NCBI GenBank assembly: GCA_029194725.1
Contig: JARFXQ010000004.1
Coordinates: 186,001-250,000, forward strand
Source of the DNA: Nitrospira sp.
GTDB lineage: Bacteria > Nitrospirota > Nitrospiria > Nitrospirales > Nitrospiraceae
Length of the DNA: 64,000 nt
Direction of reading: 5' to 3'
Shown: positions 10,305-18,500 of the stretch, in pieces
Numbering within the stretch: the first letter of the stretch is position 1
How the letters are laid out: every line of letters begins with the position of its first letter
The notes under the pieces: generated by a model
Database searches by the model: none
What the model was told of the DNA's origin: nothing
The model's input: only the letters and a program-made list of their open reading frames with translations
Position numbers and translations under genes: made by a program

Positions 10305-11708
10305 TTACCTGTATGGAACCCAGGGACGCGGTAAGCGATTGATGCCGTCCAGTGCGGCGACTCTGTAACATTCTGCTAGAGTCGGGTAATTGAAGATCGT
10401 GTCGATGAAATAGTGGATTCGACCACGATGAGCCATGATGGCCTGCCCAATGTGGATCAGCTCCGTAGCCCCTTCTCCGATAATATGGACGCCGAGCAAC
10501 TCGTAGGTCTGGCGGTGGAACAAGAGCTTGAGCATGCCGGTTTCGTCGCCCATCAGCAACCCACGGGCGATTTCTTTATAGCGAGCAATGCCCACCGCAT
10601 AGGGAACCCCAGCCTGAGTGAGATCTTCCTCGTTCCGTCCCACCATGGAGATTTGAGGAATGGAATAAATGCCATAGGGCAATAATGAATTGTCGGTATG
10701 ATTCGGATGGCCGAAGGCATTGCAGGAGGCATGTCGGCCTTGTTGCATTGAAGTCGAGGCCAAGGCCGGAAAGCCGATGACGTCGCCGGCCCCATAGATA
10801 TGCGGAACTGCCGTCTGGAAGTGTTCGTTCACAGTGAGGCGACCACGATTGTCCGGTTTCAATCCCGCCGCTTCCAGATTGAGCCCCTTGGTCGCGCCGA
10901 CCCGGCCGATCGCATACATGAGCGTTGATGTTTTGATCGGCTTGGCCTGTTGCAAGCTGACATGGATGGAATTATCAGACTCTTTCTTGATCGCGAGGAC
11001 TTCTTCGTCGTGATACAGGGTGACACCGAAGTCTTTCATCTGTCGCTGGAGCTGGCCGATGATCTCGGCATCGGCAAACTCTAACAGACGAGGACCTTTG
11101 TCGATGAGGGTAGTGGGAATTCCCAGCGCCGCGAGCATGGAGGCGTACTCTGTGCCGATGACACCACCTCCGACGATCACGATCGAGGAAGGAAGGTGTC
11201 TAAAGGTCAGGAGCCCGTCTGTATCGATGATGGAGGTGTCGTCGAACGGGATCTCGGGCGGGCGGCTTGCTTCTGTGCCGACGGCGATGACAATGAAATC
11301 TGCCGTATGTTCGCTCGGGCCGCTCCGGTGTTGCACGCGGAGACGGTGTGGATCGAGAAAACTGGCTGATCCGAAAATCATCTCGACCCGATTCCGAGCC
11401 ATCTGATCGTGCACGATCTTGATCTCGTTTGTGATGACGTAGTTGACGTGGCGGACGAGTTCCTCGATCTTAACCGTTTCCTTAAATCGGTATGGGGTGC
11501 CATAGATGCTGCGCTGTGGAATTCCGGAAAAATAGAGTACGGCTTCGCGCAGGGCTTTACTCGGAATCGTGCCGGTGTTGATGCAGACGCCTCCGACGAC
11601 TTCCTTCTTCTCGATCAAGCCCACCTTCTTGCCGAGTTTGGCCGCCTGCACTGCGGCCTTTTGGCCGGCGGGTCCTGTGCCGATGACGAGTAAGTCGTAG
11701 TGTGCCAT
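10305..11708 (-). CDS. sthA: Soluble pyridine nucleotide transhydrogenase
   Basis: This FAD-containing enzyme of the disulfide-reductase fold moves reducing equivalents between NADPH and NADH. The N-terminal FAD motif is VIGTGPAGQKAAVQAAKLG. The usual redox CxxxxC is reduced to a single cysteine (GGVCINTGTIPSKALRE, Thr in the second position), which marks SthA rather than lipoamide dehydrogenase. The NAD-binding motif VIVGGGVIGTEYASMLAALG and the FAD site YGAGDVIGFPALASTSMQQG follow. The C-terminal dimerisation domain contains HIIGEGATELIHIGQ. The length of 467 residues equals E. coli SthA within one. It is transcribed alone; upstream lies the 12-kb CBS region. Confidence 0.92.
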   Translation of the reverse strand: MAHYDLLVIGTGPAGQKAAVQAAKLGKKVGLIEKKEVVGGVCINTGTIPSKALREAVLYFSGIPQRSIYGTPYRFKETVKIEELVRHVNYVITNEIKIVHDQMARNRVEMIFGSASFLDPHRLRVQHRSGPSEHTADFIVIAVGTEASRPPEIPFDDTSIIDTDGLLTFRHLPSSIVIVGGGVIGTEYASMLAALGIPTTLIDKGPRLLEFADAEIIGQLQRQMKDFGVTLYHDEEVLAIKKESDNSIHVSLQQAKPIKTSTLMYAIGRVGATKGLNLEAAGLKPDNRGRLTVNEHFQTAVPHIYGAGDVIGFPALASTSMQQGRHASCNAFGHPNHTDNSLLPYGIYSIPQISMVGRNEEDLTQAGVPYAVGIARYKEIARGLLMGDETGMLKLLFHRQTYELLGVHIIGEGATELIHIGQAIMAHRGRIHYFIDTIFNYPTLAECYRVAALDGINRLPRPWVPYR

Positions 11709-11818
11709 GAGTACTCCGAGGAACTGAGGCTAAGGTTGAGATTCAGGAAGAAGTGAAAACTCCTGGTCCAGGCACAACATTAACATTGTCCCTAACTTTT
11801 ATCTTAACCTGTTTCATC

Positions 11819-12102
11819 TTAGCTTTCCGTCACCAATCGACGGGTGGAGCTGAAGGCTTCTTTCATGTCGGGTAGTTGGGTGAGCTCAGGGGTGATTTGG
11901 AGATAGCGAATGGGGATCACTTTGTCGATGGCCATGAGGGTTCTGGTCAAAATGTGGTGACCGTCCAAGAAGAGGCCATGAGTTTTCCGGAAGTCTCCTC
12001 CGAGGTAGTCGGACAAGAAGGTCACATTTGCGATCTTGGCTTCCTCATCCGATCGCCTTTGAGGGTAGGGACCGCGACACCAACGGTGATGAGTTTCACC
12101 AT
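11819..12102 (-). pseudogene. Small conserved-looking gene, probably frameshifted
   Basis: Two overlapping minus-strand frames seem to be parts of one protein. The upstream frame starts at ATG 12102 and reads MVKLITVGVAVPTLKGDR before running into a stop at about 12022. The downstream frame is open from before 12050 and reads DEEAKIANVTFLSDYLGGDF and then KTHGLFLDGHHILTRTLMAI, ending at 11819. A single-base shift near 12050 would join them into about 93 residues. Alternatively the downstream part starts at GTG 12025 and is a 68-residue gene. It lies 29 bases downstream of the four-CBS gene and may be co-transcribed. I do not recognise the family. Confidence 0.4.
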
Positions 12103-12130
12103 TACCCCGTCTTCCTTCCAGGCGCTCGCC

Positions 12131-12967
12131 TTACGTATAGCCCAGAAATCGAGGTCTGTCCCGGACCGACACCATTTTCACTAAGTCCCGTATGGAGAGC
12201 ATGCCGACAATCTTGCCGTTCTCACTTACGGCTAAGTGACGCACACCCTGTTCGGCCATGACTTGGCTGGCATCGCGAATCGTCCGATTGACATCAATGC
12301 TTAGCAGAGGGGAACTCATCACGGCGCTGACACGGGTCTTGCCGGCATCCTGGTTGGAGGCGAGCCCTTTTCGGACCAGATCGCTCTCGGTCACGACGCC
12401 GACGAGCTCACCGGCCTCAATCGTCAGCAATGACCCGATGCGCCTCTCGCTCATTTGCACAGCGGCGGCAAAAATGGATGCTTCGCTGCCGATCGTAGCG
12501 GCCGATGTCGCCATCAGGACGCCAAGCGGCCGGTACACCCCGTCGAGCTCGATGACGGGACCGCTCTCCGCATCCACAAACGATCGCACCAAATCCCGTA
12601 TTGAAATAACCCCGACGATCTCCTCCCCCTCCACCACACAGAGGTGACGGACCTGGTTGCCTTCCATCACATGGCTCGCATCCAACATTGAGCCTTCTGC
12701 TGCGATTGTCAAAGGCGGGCGACTCATCACACGATCCACCACCGTGACCGCCGGATCCACTCCCCTCGCAAGCACTTTCCGCACCAAATCCGTCTCCGTC
12801 ACAATTCCGATCGGTCCTCGGTTGGGATCGTCGGACTCCACCAACACGCAGCCGATACGCCGAGCACCCATCCGCTCGGCCGCCAGCACGGCCGTCGCCT
12901 CTTGCGGAACCATTTCCAGGTAGCGATGCATAAAGTCCTTGACAGCTCCGCCTCCTGATTCACGCAT
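12131..12967 (-). CDS. Four-CBS-domain protein
   Basis: This protein is made almost entirely of two CBS pairs. The repeated modules are visible as IGIVTETDLVRKVL, VMSRPPLTIAAEGS, VGVISIRDLVRSF, then VGVVTESDLVRKGL, VMSSPLLSIDVNRT and VGMLSIRDLVKMV. Each pair could bind one or two adenine nucleotides. No catalytic domain is attached, so it is a stand-alone sensor or regulatory subunit. A GTG at 13012 would add 15 residues; the ATG at 12967 is preferred because GGAG lies five bases upstream. The partner is unknown. It resembles the CBS pair of the protein at 5690. Confidence 0.82.
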   Translation of the reverse strand: MRESGGGAVKDFMHRYLEMVPQEATAVLAAERMGARRIGCVLVESDDPNRGPIGIVTETDLVRKVLARGVDPAVTVVDRVMSRPPLTIAAEGSMLDASHVMEGNQVRHLCVVEGEEIVGVISIRDLVRSFVDAESGPVIELDGVYRPLGVLMATSAATIGSEASIFAAAVQMSERRIGSLLTIEAGELVGVVTESDLVRKGLASNQDAGKTRVSAVMSSPLLSIDVNRTIRDASQVMAEQGVRHLAVSENGKIVGMLSIRDLVKMVSVRDRPRFLGYT

Positions 12968-14048
12968 CGCAACTCCGCGTTCCTGTGAACAGATCACCCT
13001 TCCACGCACCATATACCGGAGACGCCTCGGACCCGATGTTCTGGCAAGCGCTATACCTGATTGCGTCGGCAGACGTATGCACAGGATCCGGCCGACAGGA
13101 ATTCTGGAACCTGGTTGGCGAGCCTACCAACATGGGGTCCCCATTGAGGCCCGGGCCCTGCCGACAAACTCGTGCCGTTCATCCCTGGTAGTGTCTTCCT
13201 GACAAGAGTCCCAAGCCACTTTTGTCCGAAATACCTTTGCCACGAAGTGGATCTTGAACAGCATCTGACGGGAAGGCCTGCTCCCTTTGAGGTTGCGAAG
13301 GCTCCGACAGGCGTGGCAACCCTTGAACCCAGGTCATCGGCACGAGCACCCTTAGGCGACCACTCCGCCGACTAGGATCGTCCGTTTCTTCCTCCTTAGC
13401 TATAGGAGGATCCCCTAGTCATTCGCAAGACAACTCTGAGGTTCGAGCGAGGGTCATATAAGACCGGGGTTGTGTCCACTCCGGGATCTAGAATAGCACT
13501 GCTCGATCACGCTATAGAAGAAAGATTGCGAAGCAGCCCAGGGGGACGTTACCTTGCCGATTGATTCTAAGGCACCGGACAACGCTGGGAGAGGCTTTGC
13601 AATCTGCGAGCCTCAGAAAAAGCCCGCAAGTGCGGTCCTGTAATCTTTCATCGTGTTTAGCAGGGCATGGATTTCCCTAGGCTCACTCAGAGCATCCTGA
13701 GCATGCTGATCAACGCAAGCCTAGGCGATCTCCTAGTTCACGATCGACTGCGCGCCGGGTAAGATGGCACCAGGGTCGAGGAAGCTCTTGCGCGAGAGGT
13801 GGCTAATGCGAAATGGGTTTCTAATACCGAGGAAGGAGAGTGTGTGCGATTGCCAGGCTCAGGTTGTTGGGCACTGACCGGTTATCGTTGTGTGTTCTAA
13901 ATCACGGTGGGCAGAGGTGCTGTCGCATCCTCGCTGCCCTCGGGTATTCCCGCGAGGATTAAGCAGTGGTGTAATCGCAGGGTGTGATGCTAATCGTTCA
14001 GGATGAAGGATTTTCGCAACTGTAAGGGGATGTGCACGGGGAGAGGAG
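12968..14048. other. One-kilobase stretch without a recognisable gene
   Basis: No frame here resembles a known family. Two things can be seen on the minus strand: a 46-codon frame at 13124-13264 starting MLFKIHFVAKVFRT, and an 82-codon stretch at 13613-13858 interrupted by two TAG codons. A short inverted repeat TCCTCC...GGAGGA is at 13390-13410. Decay of former genes is the simplest reading. Confidence 0.5.
13613..13858 (-). pseudogene. Possible decayed gene with two in-frame TAG codons
   Basis: Reading the minus strand from 13858 gives a protein-like text including FLGIRNPFRISHLSRKSFL and DPGAILPGAQSIVN, then TAG, EIA, TAG. It continues with ACVDQHAQDALSEPREIHAL and KDYRTALAGFF to a TGA at 13613. 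The amino-acid texture on both sides of the stops is similar, as if two sense codons had mutated. No family is recognised and no ribosome site is seen, so this is only a suspicion. Confidence 0.25.
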
Positions 14049-14414
14049 ATGGCACGAGTACGTTCGAACAAGAGTAAAAACAAGTCATCGAAAGCCGAGG
14101 AAATAAAGGCCGGTCAGTCGGACGAAACCCTTGGTCAACATCATTCGTTGCAACCAGCCGTTAGATCCCAAGAGCGGCAAGAGCAACAGCGGATACAAGA
14201 GGAGCCGTCTGCTGATTCGCGAGAAGTTGAAAAGCCTTCCGACCATACGTCTTCTACTATTAATGGACATCAAGGTAGCGTGGATGTTTCAGCCGCGCAT
14301 CGTCGAATCGCGGAACGGGCGTTTATCCTGTTTCAAGAGAGTGGCTGCGAACATGGCAACGATTGGGCTCATTGGTTTGAGGCGGAACGGCAGATTAAAA
14401 GTGCTCGAGTGTAG
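14049..14414 (+). CDS. DUF2934-domain small protein
   Basis: A 121-residue protein with a long polar, low-complexity N-terminus (Lys-, Ser-, Gln- and Glu-rich, residues 1-80). It ends in a short C-terminal module of the DUF2934 type: RIAERAFILFQESGCEHGND followed by WAHWFEAERQI. DUF2934 proteins are short soluble proteins common in Nitrospira and Acidobacteria, with no established function. A purine-rich GGGGAGAGGAG immediately precedes the ATG. Nothing in its neighbourhood (BON protein 130 bases downstream) indicates a role. Confidence 0.75.
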   Translation: MARVRSNKSKNKSSKAEEIKAGQSDETLGQHHSLQPAVRSQERQEQQRIQEEPSADSREVEKPSDHTSSTINGHQGSVDVSAAHRRIAERAFILFQESGCEHGNDWAHWFEAERQIKSARV

Positions 14415-14545
14415 TCACTGAGCATTTAGAAAACTCGACAGACAGTGGCAGAATGCGGTAGAAGAAGCAGTTAAGGGGCCGTCACGCAGCCGTGGGTTGT
14501 ATACAACTGAGTCGATTAATCAGACATTCATAGGAGGACAATCCT

Positions 14546-14875
14546 GTGAGGATGTTGTCACTTGTTTTCGTGCTTCTTGCTCTCGTACTGAATGGGGTGA
14601 GCGAGCTCATAGCCGGTGAGGCCGCGACCGCCAGAACCGACTTAGAACGCTTGAACGATGATTCAATCACGGCGAACGTAGAGGGGAAGCTGGCGAGCGC
14701 GAACGTGATAGATTTTGCTAGGGTCGATGTGGAGACAGAACGAGGGACCGTGGTTCTCAGTGGCACGGTGCCGACCTCACAGCAAAAAGCTCGTGCAGAA
14801 CAGCTGGCCAGAGAGGTAGGCGGCGTCAAGCAGGTCACCAACAAACTCCAGGTTCGGGTACCCCAGCAGCCGTAA
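14546..14875 (+). CDS. Periplasmic BON-domain protein
   Basis: A 109-residue exported protein. Residues 1-24 form a signal peptide (MRMLSLVFVLLALVLNGVSE). Residues 36-105 are one BON module: SITANVEGKLASANVIDFAR, then VDVETERGTVVLSGTV and VGGVKQVTNKLQV. BON domains are thought to bind phospholipid membranes and occur in OsmY-like stress proteins, so a cell-envelope role is likely. It starts with GTG at 14546, preceded by AGGAGG about eight bases upstream; the ATG three codons in has worse spacing. Its neighbour downstream is an inverted repeat and then the HDOD gene. Confidence 0.85.
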   Translation: MRMLSLVFVLLALVLNGVSELIAGEAATARTDLERLNDDSITANVEGKLASANVIDFARVDVETERGTVVLSGTVPTSQQKARAEQLAREVGGVKQVTNKLQVRVPQQP

Positions 14876-15223
14876 GGCATCTGACATGAGTGCGAGTCAG
14901 CACGGTGCCGACGGAAACCAACCTCTCCACGATAGCGGACCATTGGAAGCTGAGAGTCGGAGTCGGCACAGCTCCACGGTCAAATTCACTTCCCAAATGC
15001 AGCGGCAAGCCTTGTTCTGTGCATTCCGATGACCGGAGCAAGCGTCGATAACAAGCCCGCTGCGTAGCGCATTTCTCGGGGCCTCCCAAGCCCTGCTGTT
15101 GAGCCGAAAGTATTCCCTATTCGGCTCATGAGAATCGCTTCTTCTACAGTTCTACCCATTGATAGCCGATAGAGAAGGCGGAAGCCGGTCTCCATCGATC
15201 CACAACGAAAAGGGATTCTCACC
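14876..15223. other. Spacer between BON and HDOD genes
   Basis: No gene is supported in these 348 bases. The only clear structure is the nine-base inverted repeat at 15100-15128. Confidence 0.5.
15100..15128. promoter_or_regulatory. Nine-base perfect inverted repeat upstream of the HDOD gene
   Basis: TGAGCCGAA at 15100-15108 is matched by TTCGGCTCA at 15120-15128 with an eleven-base loop. There is no T-run on either side, so it is not a classical terminator. It could be an operator or an RNA hairpin about 95 bases upstream of the HDOD start. Confidence 0.35.
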
Positions 15224-16081
15224 ATGCCTTTGGCGAGTGAACTAGTCCAATCCTGCACCACTGTCTTTACCTTGCCGGAGGTGTACTTCCGCGTGCGAGA
15301 TGTGGTGGACGATCCGAATTCGACCATGGATGACCTCGTCGACGTCCTTAAGCTGGACCCGGCCATCTCGGCCAGGCTTCTCCGTATCGTCAACAGCCCC
15401 CTCTATAGGTTTCCCAAGCAAATCGACACCATCTCTCGTGCCGTCAATATCGTCGGTATGCAAGCCATCAATGATCTCGTCACCGCAACGACCGTCGGAC
15501 GGACCTTCTCCGGGATGCCGGTTCAACTCATGGACGTCTCGATGTTCTGGCGCAAGAGTGTGTTGTGTGCCTTGCTCGCCGGAAGGATCGCTAAATCCTG
15601 CGGCATCGAGGACAGCGAACGTTTCTTCATCGAAGGCCTGTTACGCGACATCGGGCATCTTGTTCTCTACCAGACCATCCCCCAGCGAGCCCACTCCGCT
15701 CTCATCGAAGCTGGGTACCTCGAAACATCCCTTGCCGAAGTGGAGCAGTCCAACATTGGATGCGACTTTGCAGAAGTGGGAGCCGAACTAATCCGTTCCT
15801 GGGGTATGCCTGTGCAGATCGAGCAGGCCATCCGTTGTCAACTGAGTCCAAACGATGCCGGTGAATTCATCCTCCATGCGTCGATCGTCCATCTGGCCGG
15901 CGTCGTCGCCGACTACGAACAACTCGATCCGAATCGGCGTCCTACTACACCGCCGTTCAGCCCTCCTGCCGTTACCGCCACAAGGTTTGTGTCGGCCAAT
16001 CTCCCAACTTTGCTCACGGATGCCCGGGCCAAGTTGCAAGATACCCTAGCGCTTATCCATCCTCGCGCCATGGCCGCGTAG
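15224..16081 (+). CDS. HDOD-domain signalling protein
   Basis: The first 210 residues match the HDOD domain, a non-hydrolytic relative of HD phosphohydrolases. LPEVYFRVRDVVDDPNST is followed by LKLDPAISARLLRIVNSPLY, which is the hallmark segment, then AVNIVGMQAINDLV and GLLRDIGHLVLY. No receiver, GGDEF or EAL domain is attached. HDOD proteins act in signalling and motility or stress control, usually through protein contacts. At 285 residues it is a minimal HDOD protein. The C-terminal 60 residues contain a Pro/Thr-rich linker. It is convergent with the lipoprotein operon at 16114-18165; the two stops are 33 bases apart. Confidence 0.85.
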   Translation: MPLASELVQSCTTVFTLPEVYFRVRDVVDDPNSTMDDLVDVLKLDPAISARLLRIVNSPLYRFPKQIDTISRAVNIVGMQAINDLVTATTVGRTFSGMPVQLMDVSMFWRKSVLCALLAGRIAKSCGIEDSERFFIEGLLRDIGHLVLYQTIPQRAHSALIEAGYLETSLAEVEQSNIGCDFAEVGAELIRSWGMPVQIEQAIRCQLSPNDAGEFILHASIVHLAGVVADYEQLDPNRRPTTPPFSPPAVTATRFVSANLPTLLTDARAKLQDTLALIHPRAMAA

Positions 16082-16113
16082 CGTGCCACACGGTTCTGTG
16101 GGATTCTTGCAAA

Positions 16114-16704
16114 CTATTCGACCGAGTGGCTTTCCAGGAAAACCGCTTGTTCCAGGGCACGGAAGAACTGTTGGTAGGGTATCGGGTCTTCGACGGCACG
16201 AAGGTAAAACTGAGCACTGGCTCGCACGACGAGTTGCGCCTCATTGCGCTTGCGGACGGTGACGGTCAGTCGCACAAGGTCGTTGCGGTGATAGAAGGGG
16301 CCCCAAGCTCGGTAGTTTCTGGTGAGAAAGAGGAGCGTGTCAGGACGGTAGAGGTAATAAGACGGATCAGTGAAGGTCGGCTGCTCAAGATCGACGTATT
16401 TCTTGGCGGACACGATCCCCAGTTCCTCATCGAGCACTTCGATCTTGCAGTTCAAGTCCTGCAAGGTCAGGACGATCGCCTGGAGCAGCTTCCTCCGGTC
16501 CTTGGTGTCGAACACGCGCGTCTGCGCGGCTCGGACCTTGACCTGACTCTCCTCCGACAACCAGATTTGCGTTCGCGCATCGGATTGATTGTCATGCCTC
16601 ATTTCGTAGGGGGAACAGGCAGTGAAGAGCGTCGCGCCGGCGAGCCCTGTCGCAAGGAGCCATCGTCGTGGCGGTTGTGAATGCAGCTGTCTGATGGGGA
16701 TCAT
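16114..16704 (-). CDS. Lipoprotein, tandem paralogue 3 of 3
   Basis: A 196-residue protein with an N-terminal lipobox LFTAC (Cys30), so it is lipid-anchored in the envelope. The conserved core shared with the two upstream genes is AAQTRVFDTKDRRKLLQAI, then TLQDLNCKIEVLDEELGIVS, a beta-rich RLTVTVRKR segment and a C-terminal YQQFFRALEQAVFLES. Its start overlaps the stop of the previous gene (ATGA), indicating translational coupling. I do not recognise an assigned function. The shared core suggests the three copies form hetero-oligomers or are specialised versions of one envelope component, but this is inference. Confidence 0.75.
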   Translation of the reverse strand: MIPIRQLHSQPPRRWLLATGLAGATLFTACSPYEMRHDNQSDARTQIWLSEESQVKVRAAQTRVFDTKDRRKLLQAIVLTLQDLNCKIEVLDEELGIVSAKKYVDLEQPTFTDPSYYLYRPDTLLFLTRNYRAWGPFYHRNDLVRLTVTVRKRNEAQLVVRASAQFYLRAVEDPIPYQQFFRALEQAVFLESHSVE

Positions 16705-17165
16705 GTAGATGGTTTCGACTCCTGGGAGAGAAACAGGGCCCGTTGCAACGCGGCGAAGAAATTCTGATACACCTTCGGGTCTTCAATAGGTTTGTTGTTG
16801 TAGATGGCGTTGGCACGAAAGCTCATCCTGTCTGCCGTCTCCTGCCGAACCGTCACGGTGATGGTGACAACGTCGTAATAGTTCGGTTCCGCGAATCGGG
16901 CAGCGGTGACGAGGCCAAGGTCTTCGTAGGCCCGCTCGATGATGAAGCCGAGGTCTTGTAGTGAAGCGATGACACCGCGAATGGCGGCGTTCCGGTCCGT
17001 GAGGTCAAAGGTCCTGGTTTGGAGGCTTCGGATCTTCATCTGCGCCTCGGTTGGGGCCAGGAGGTCCTGAGAGGCCTGCGGTGGGGCGCAGCCATGCAGT
17101 GAGAGGACCCCGGCGAGCAGGAGTCCCGCGCTGGTTATGGTGGTTTGCATTGTGGGTCTGTTCAT
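16701..17165 (-). CDS. Lipoprotein, tandem paralogue 2 of 3
   Basis: The shortest of the three paralogues at 154 residues, with lipobox SLHGC (Cys26). The shared core reads RSLQTRTFDLTDRNAAIRG, then ASLQDLGFIIERAYEDLGLV, followed by the VVTITVTVRQ strand and the terminal VYQNFFAALQRALFLSQ. It lacks the insert found between core and beta segment in its neighbours. It lies nine bases downstream of paralogue 1 and overlaps paralogue 3 by four bases, so all are one operon. Function unknown; surface or periplasmic location follows from the lipobox. Confidence 0.75.
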   Translation of the reverse strand: MNRPTMQTTITSAGLLLAGVLSLHGCAPPQASQDLLAPTEAQMKIRSLQTRTFDLTDRNAAIRGVIASLQDLGFIIERAYEDLGLVTAARFAEPNYYDVVTITVTVRQETADRMSFRANAIYNNKPIEDPKVYQNFFAALQRALFLSQESKPST

Positions 17166-17174
17166 GCCGTGTCC

Positions 17175-17765
17175 TCAGATTCGGTGAGCCTCTAGGAACA
17201 CGGCCTTGGAGAGTTTTGCGAAAAATTGCTGATAGATCTCCGGATCGCGGATCATTTCCATATATTGCTCACCGGGCGGAATGTATTGCTGATCGGCCTG
17301 TCCGTCCCCCTTCCAGACGACTCGGTAGAAGCCGATGCGGATTTCCTGGCGGGTCGCTTCAGGATTCAGCGGACGGGCTACGAGAGCCGCGGCGATCTTC
17401 TGATGGAGATCTACGGGCTCCAAGAACTTCCCCATTGAGAGAATCAACAACAACATTCTCCGAATATATTGGCCGTACTCACGAGCGCTGCGCTCCTTCA
17501 CGGCCCGCAGGAAACCGACTTCCCGCTGACTCTCTTCGACCTGAAAGCCAAGGTCTTGTAGAACAGCGGCAGAAGCTGAGAGGAGTTCTCGTTCATTCGG
17601 CGTTTCGAACATCCGAGTCTGCATGGCTCGGTTCTTTGGAACGTCGGGCGTCAGTGCGAAGAGCTCGGCGGGCTCTGTATGGGCGATGCAGCCGCTCAGA
17701 ATGGCGAGGGCTGGAATCGGGATCAAATGCCCAATTCTCACAACTATGCGGTGGATCCATCTCAC
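17175..17765 (-). CDS. Lipoprotein, tandem paralogue 1 of 3
   Basis: The frame extends to 17969, but that N-terminus overlaps the upstream gene and is arginine/serine-rich shadow. GTG at 17765 gives 196 residues with a proper lipoprotein signal (MRWIHRIVVRIGH..ILSGC, Cys26), the same length as paralogue 3. The shared core is MQTRMFETPNERELLSASAA, then VLQDLGFQVEESQREVGFL, and the end YQQFFAKLSKAVFLEAH. A hydrophobic RRMLLLILSMG segment in the middle is specific to this copy. The start lies seven bases after the stop of the BamE-like gene. The function is unrecognised. Confidence 0.72.
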   Translation of the reverse strand: MRWIHRIVVRIGHLIPIPALAILSGCIAHTEPAELFALTPDVPKNRAMQTRMFETPNERELLSASAAVLQDLGFQVEESQREVGFLRAVKERSAREYGQYIRRMLLLILSMGKFLEPVDLHQKIAAALVARPLNPEATRQEIRIGFYRVVWKGDGQADQQYIPPGEQYMEMIRDPEIYQQFFAKLSKAVFLEAHRI

Positions 17766-17772
17766 CGGCTGA

Positions 17773-18165
17773 TCAGAACTGCGTATAGTTGTATGCAAAG
17801 TCCCGGACCTTCTTTTCTTCGTCGTACTTGATGATGATGGTGAGAGTGCGTTGGCGCTGCGAGCTCGAACTCTCGCTCGATCTGGTGCCGAGGATGATGA
17901 TGCTCGCATAGGATGAACTGCCAGCATCCACGCGATCCGTCGAGACCTTGTCATAGATCCAGACCTCACGCCGTTTTTCGTCCGTGGTCACGATATTGGG
18001 GCTACCCAGAAGTTCAGCCACCTGTGAGGCAGGCATGCCGACCTTGATTTCGCCTTGCACCTTACCGACAGTGATGCGGTCTTCCTTGATTTCGGCCTTG
18101 CCACCACCGCATCCGGCGGTAACCATGAATAGACACAGGCACAGCATGCCCCATGGAGTTTTCAT
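17773..18165 (-). CDS. BamE/SmpA-like lipoprotein
   Basis: A 130-residue lipoprotein with lipobox MVTAGC (Cys19). After it comes GKVQGEIKVGMPASQVAELL and then GSPNIV..REVWIYD, which is the SmpA/OmlA (BamE) pattern of a short helix pair packed on a sheet. A serine-rich loop (SSESSSSQ) precedes the final TLTIIIKYDEEKKV strand. BamE is a subunit of the outer-membrane protein assembly machine, but many BamE-like domains occur in unrelated lipoproteins. Its location as first gene of an operon with three paralogous lipoproteins argues for a specialised envelope complex rather than the core BAM subunit. Confidence 0.75.
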   Translation of the reverse strand: MKTPWGMLCLCLFMVTAGCGGGKAEIKEDRITVGKVQGEIKVGMPASQVAELLGSPNIVTTDEKRREVWIYDKVSTDRVDAGSSSYASIIILGTRSSESSSSQRQRTLTIIIKYDEEKKVRDFAYNYTQF

Positions 18166-18500
18166 CGCTGAGGCCCCTTTCTATAGTCTGAGTGTAGGTC
18201 GGATTTGCCTGAGGCGATAGGCTACTGTTCCTGGGAGAATGTGTCAACCTGTGACGTCAAAAAAGCACGTAATAATCGATGGCACGGCATTTCTCTCTTG
18301 CCATAACGAGATTCTCGTAGCAGCTTGCCGAGAAAGCCAACCTCACTTCAGGATCCACAGTTGTCCATAGCCGTCAAATCGTTGCCTTGGAAACATTCGT
18401 AAAATCCATGTCTCGAGTAGAAGTCAGGCTCGATCGCGAAAGCATCGAGTGGCAATCTCGGAATAGGGGAGCAACAATGTTTTTCCATCCTTATTCACAG
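18166..18500. other. Spacer between BamE-like gene and the ACT-GlnE gene
   Basis: These 335 bases hold no supported gene. They should contain the promoter of the minus-strand lipoprotein operon and the end of the upstream minus-strand transcript. I saw no clear hairpin with a T-run. Confidence 0.45.

Noticed and set aside
10033..10368. Plus-strand frames (64-111 codons) as genes
   Set aside because: They are antisense to the IS1182 remnant and the end of sthA, have no family match and no convincing ribosome site.
13124..13264. 46-codon minus-strand frame MLFKIHFVAKVFRT... as a gene
   Set aside because: Only a distant GGGAG upstream, no recognisable family, and located in a decayed stretch; no independent support.
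17766..17969. Arg/Ser-rich N-terminal extension of lipoprotein paralogue 1
   Set aside because: It overlaps the BamE-like gene antiparallel in frame and would destroy the lipoprotein signal.
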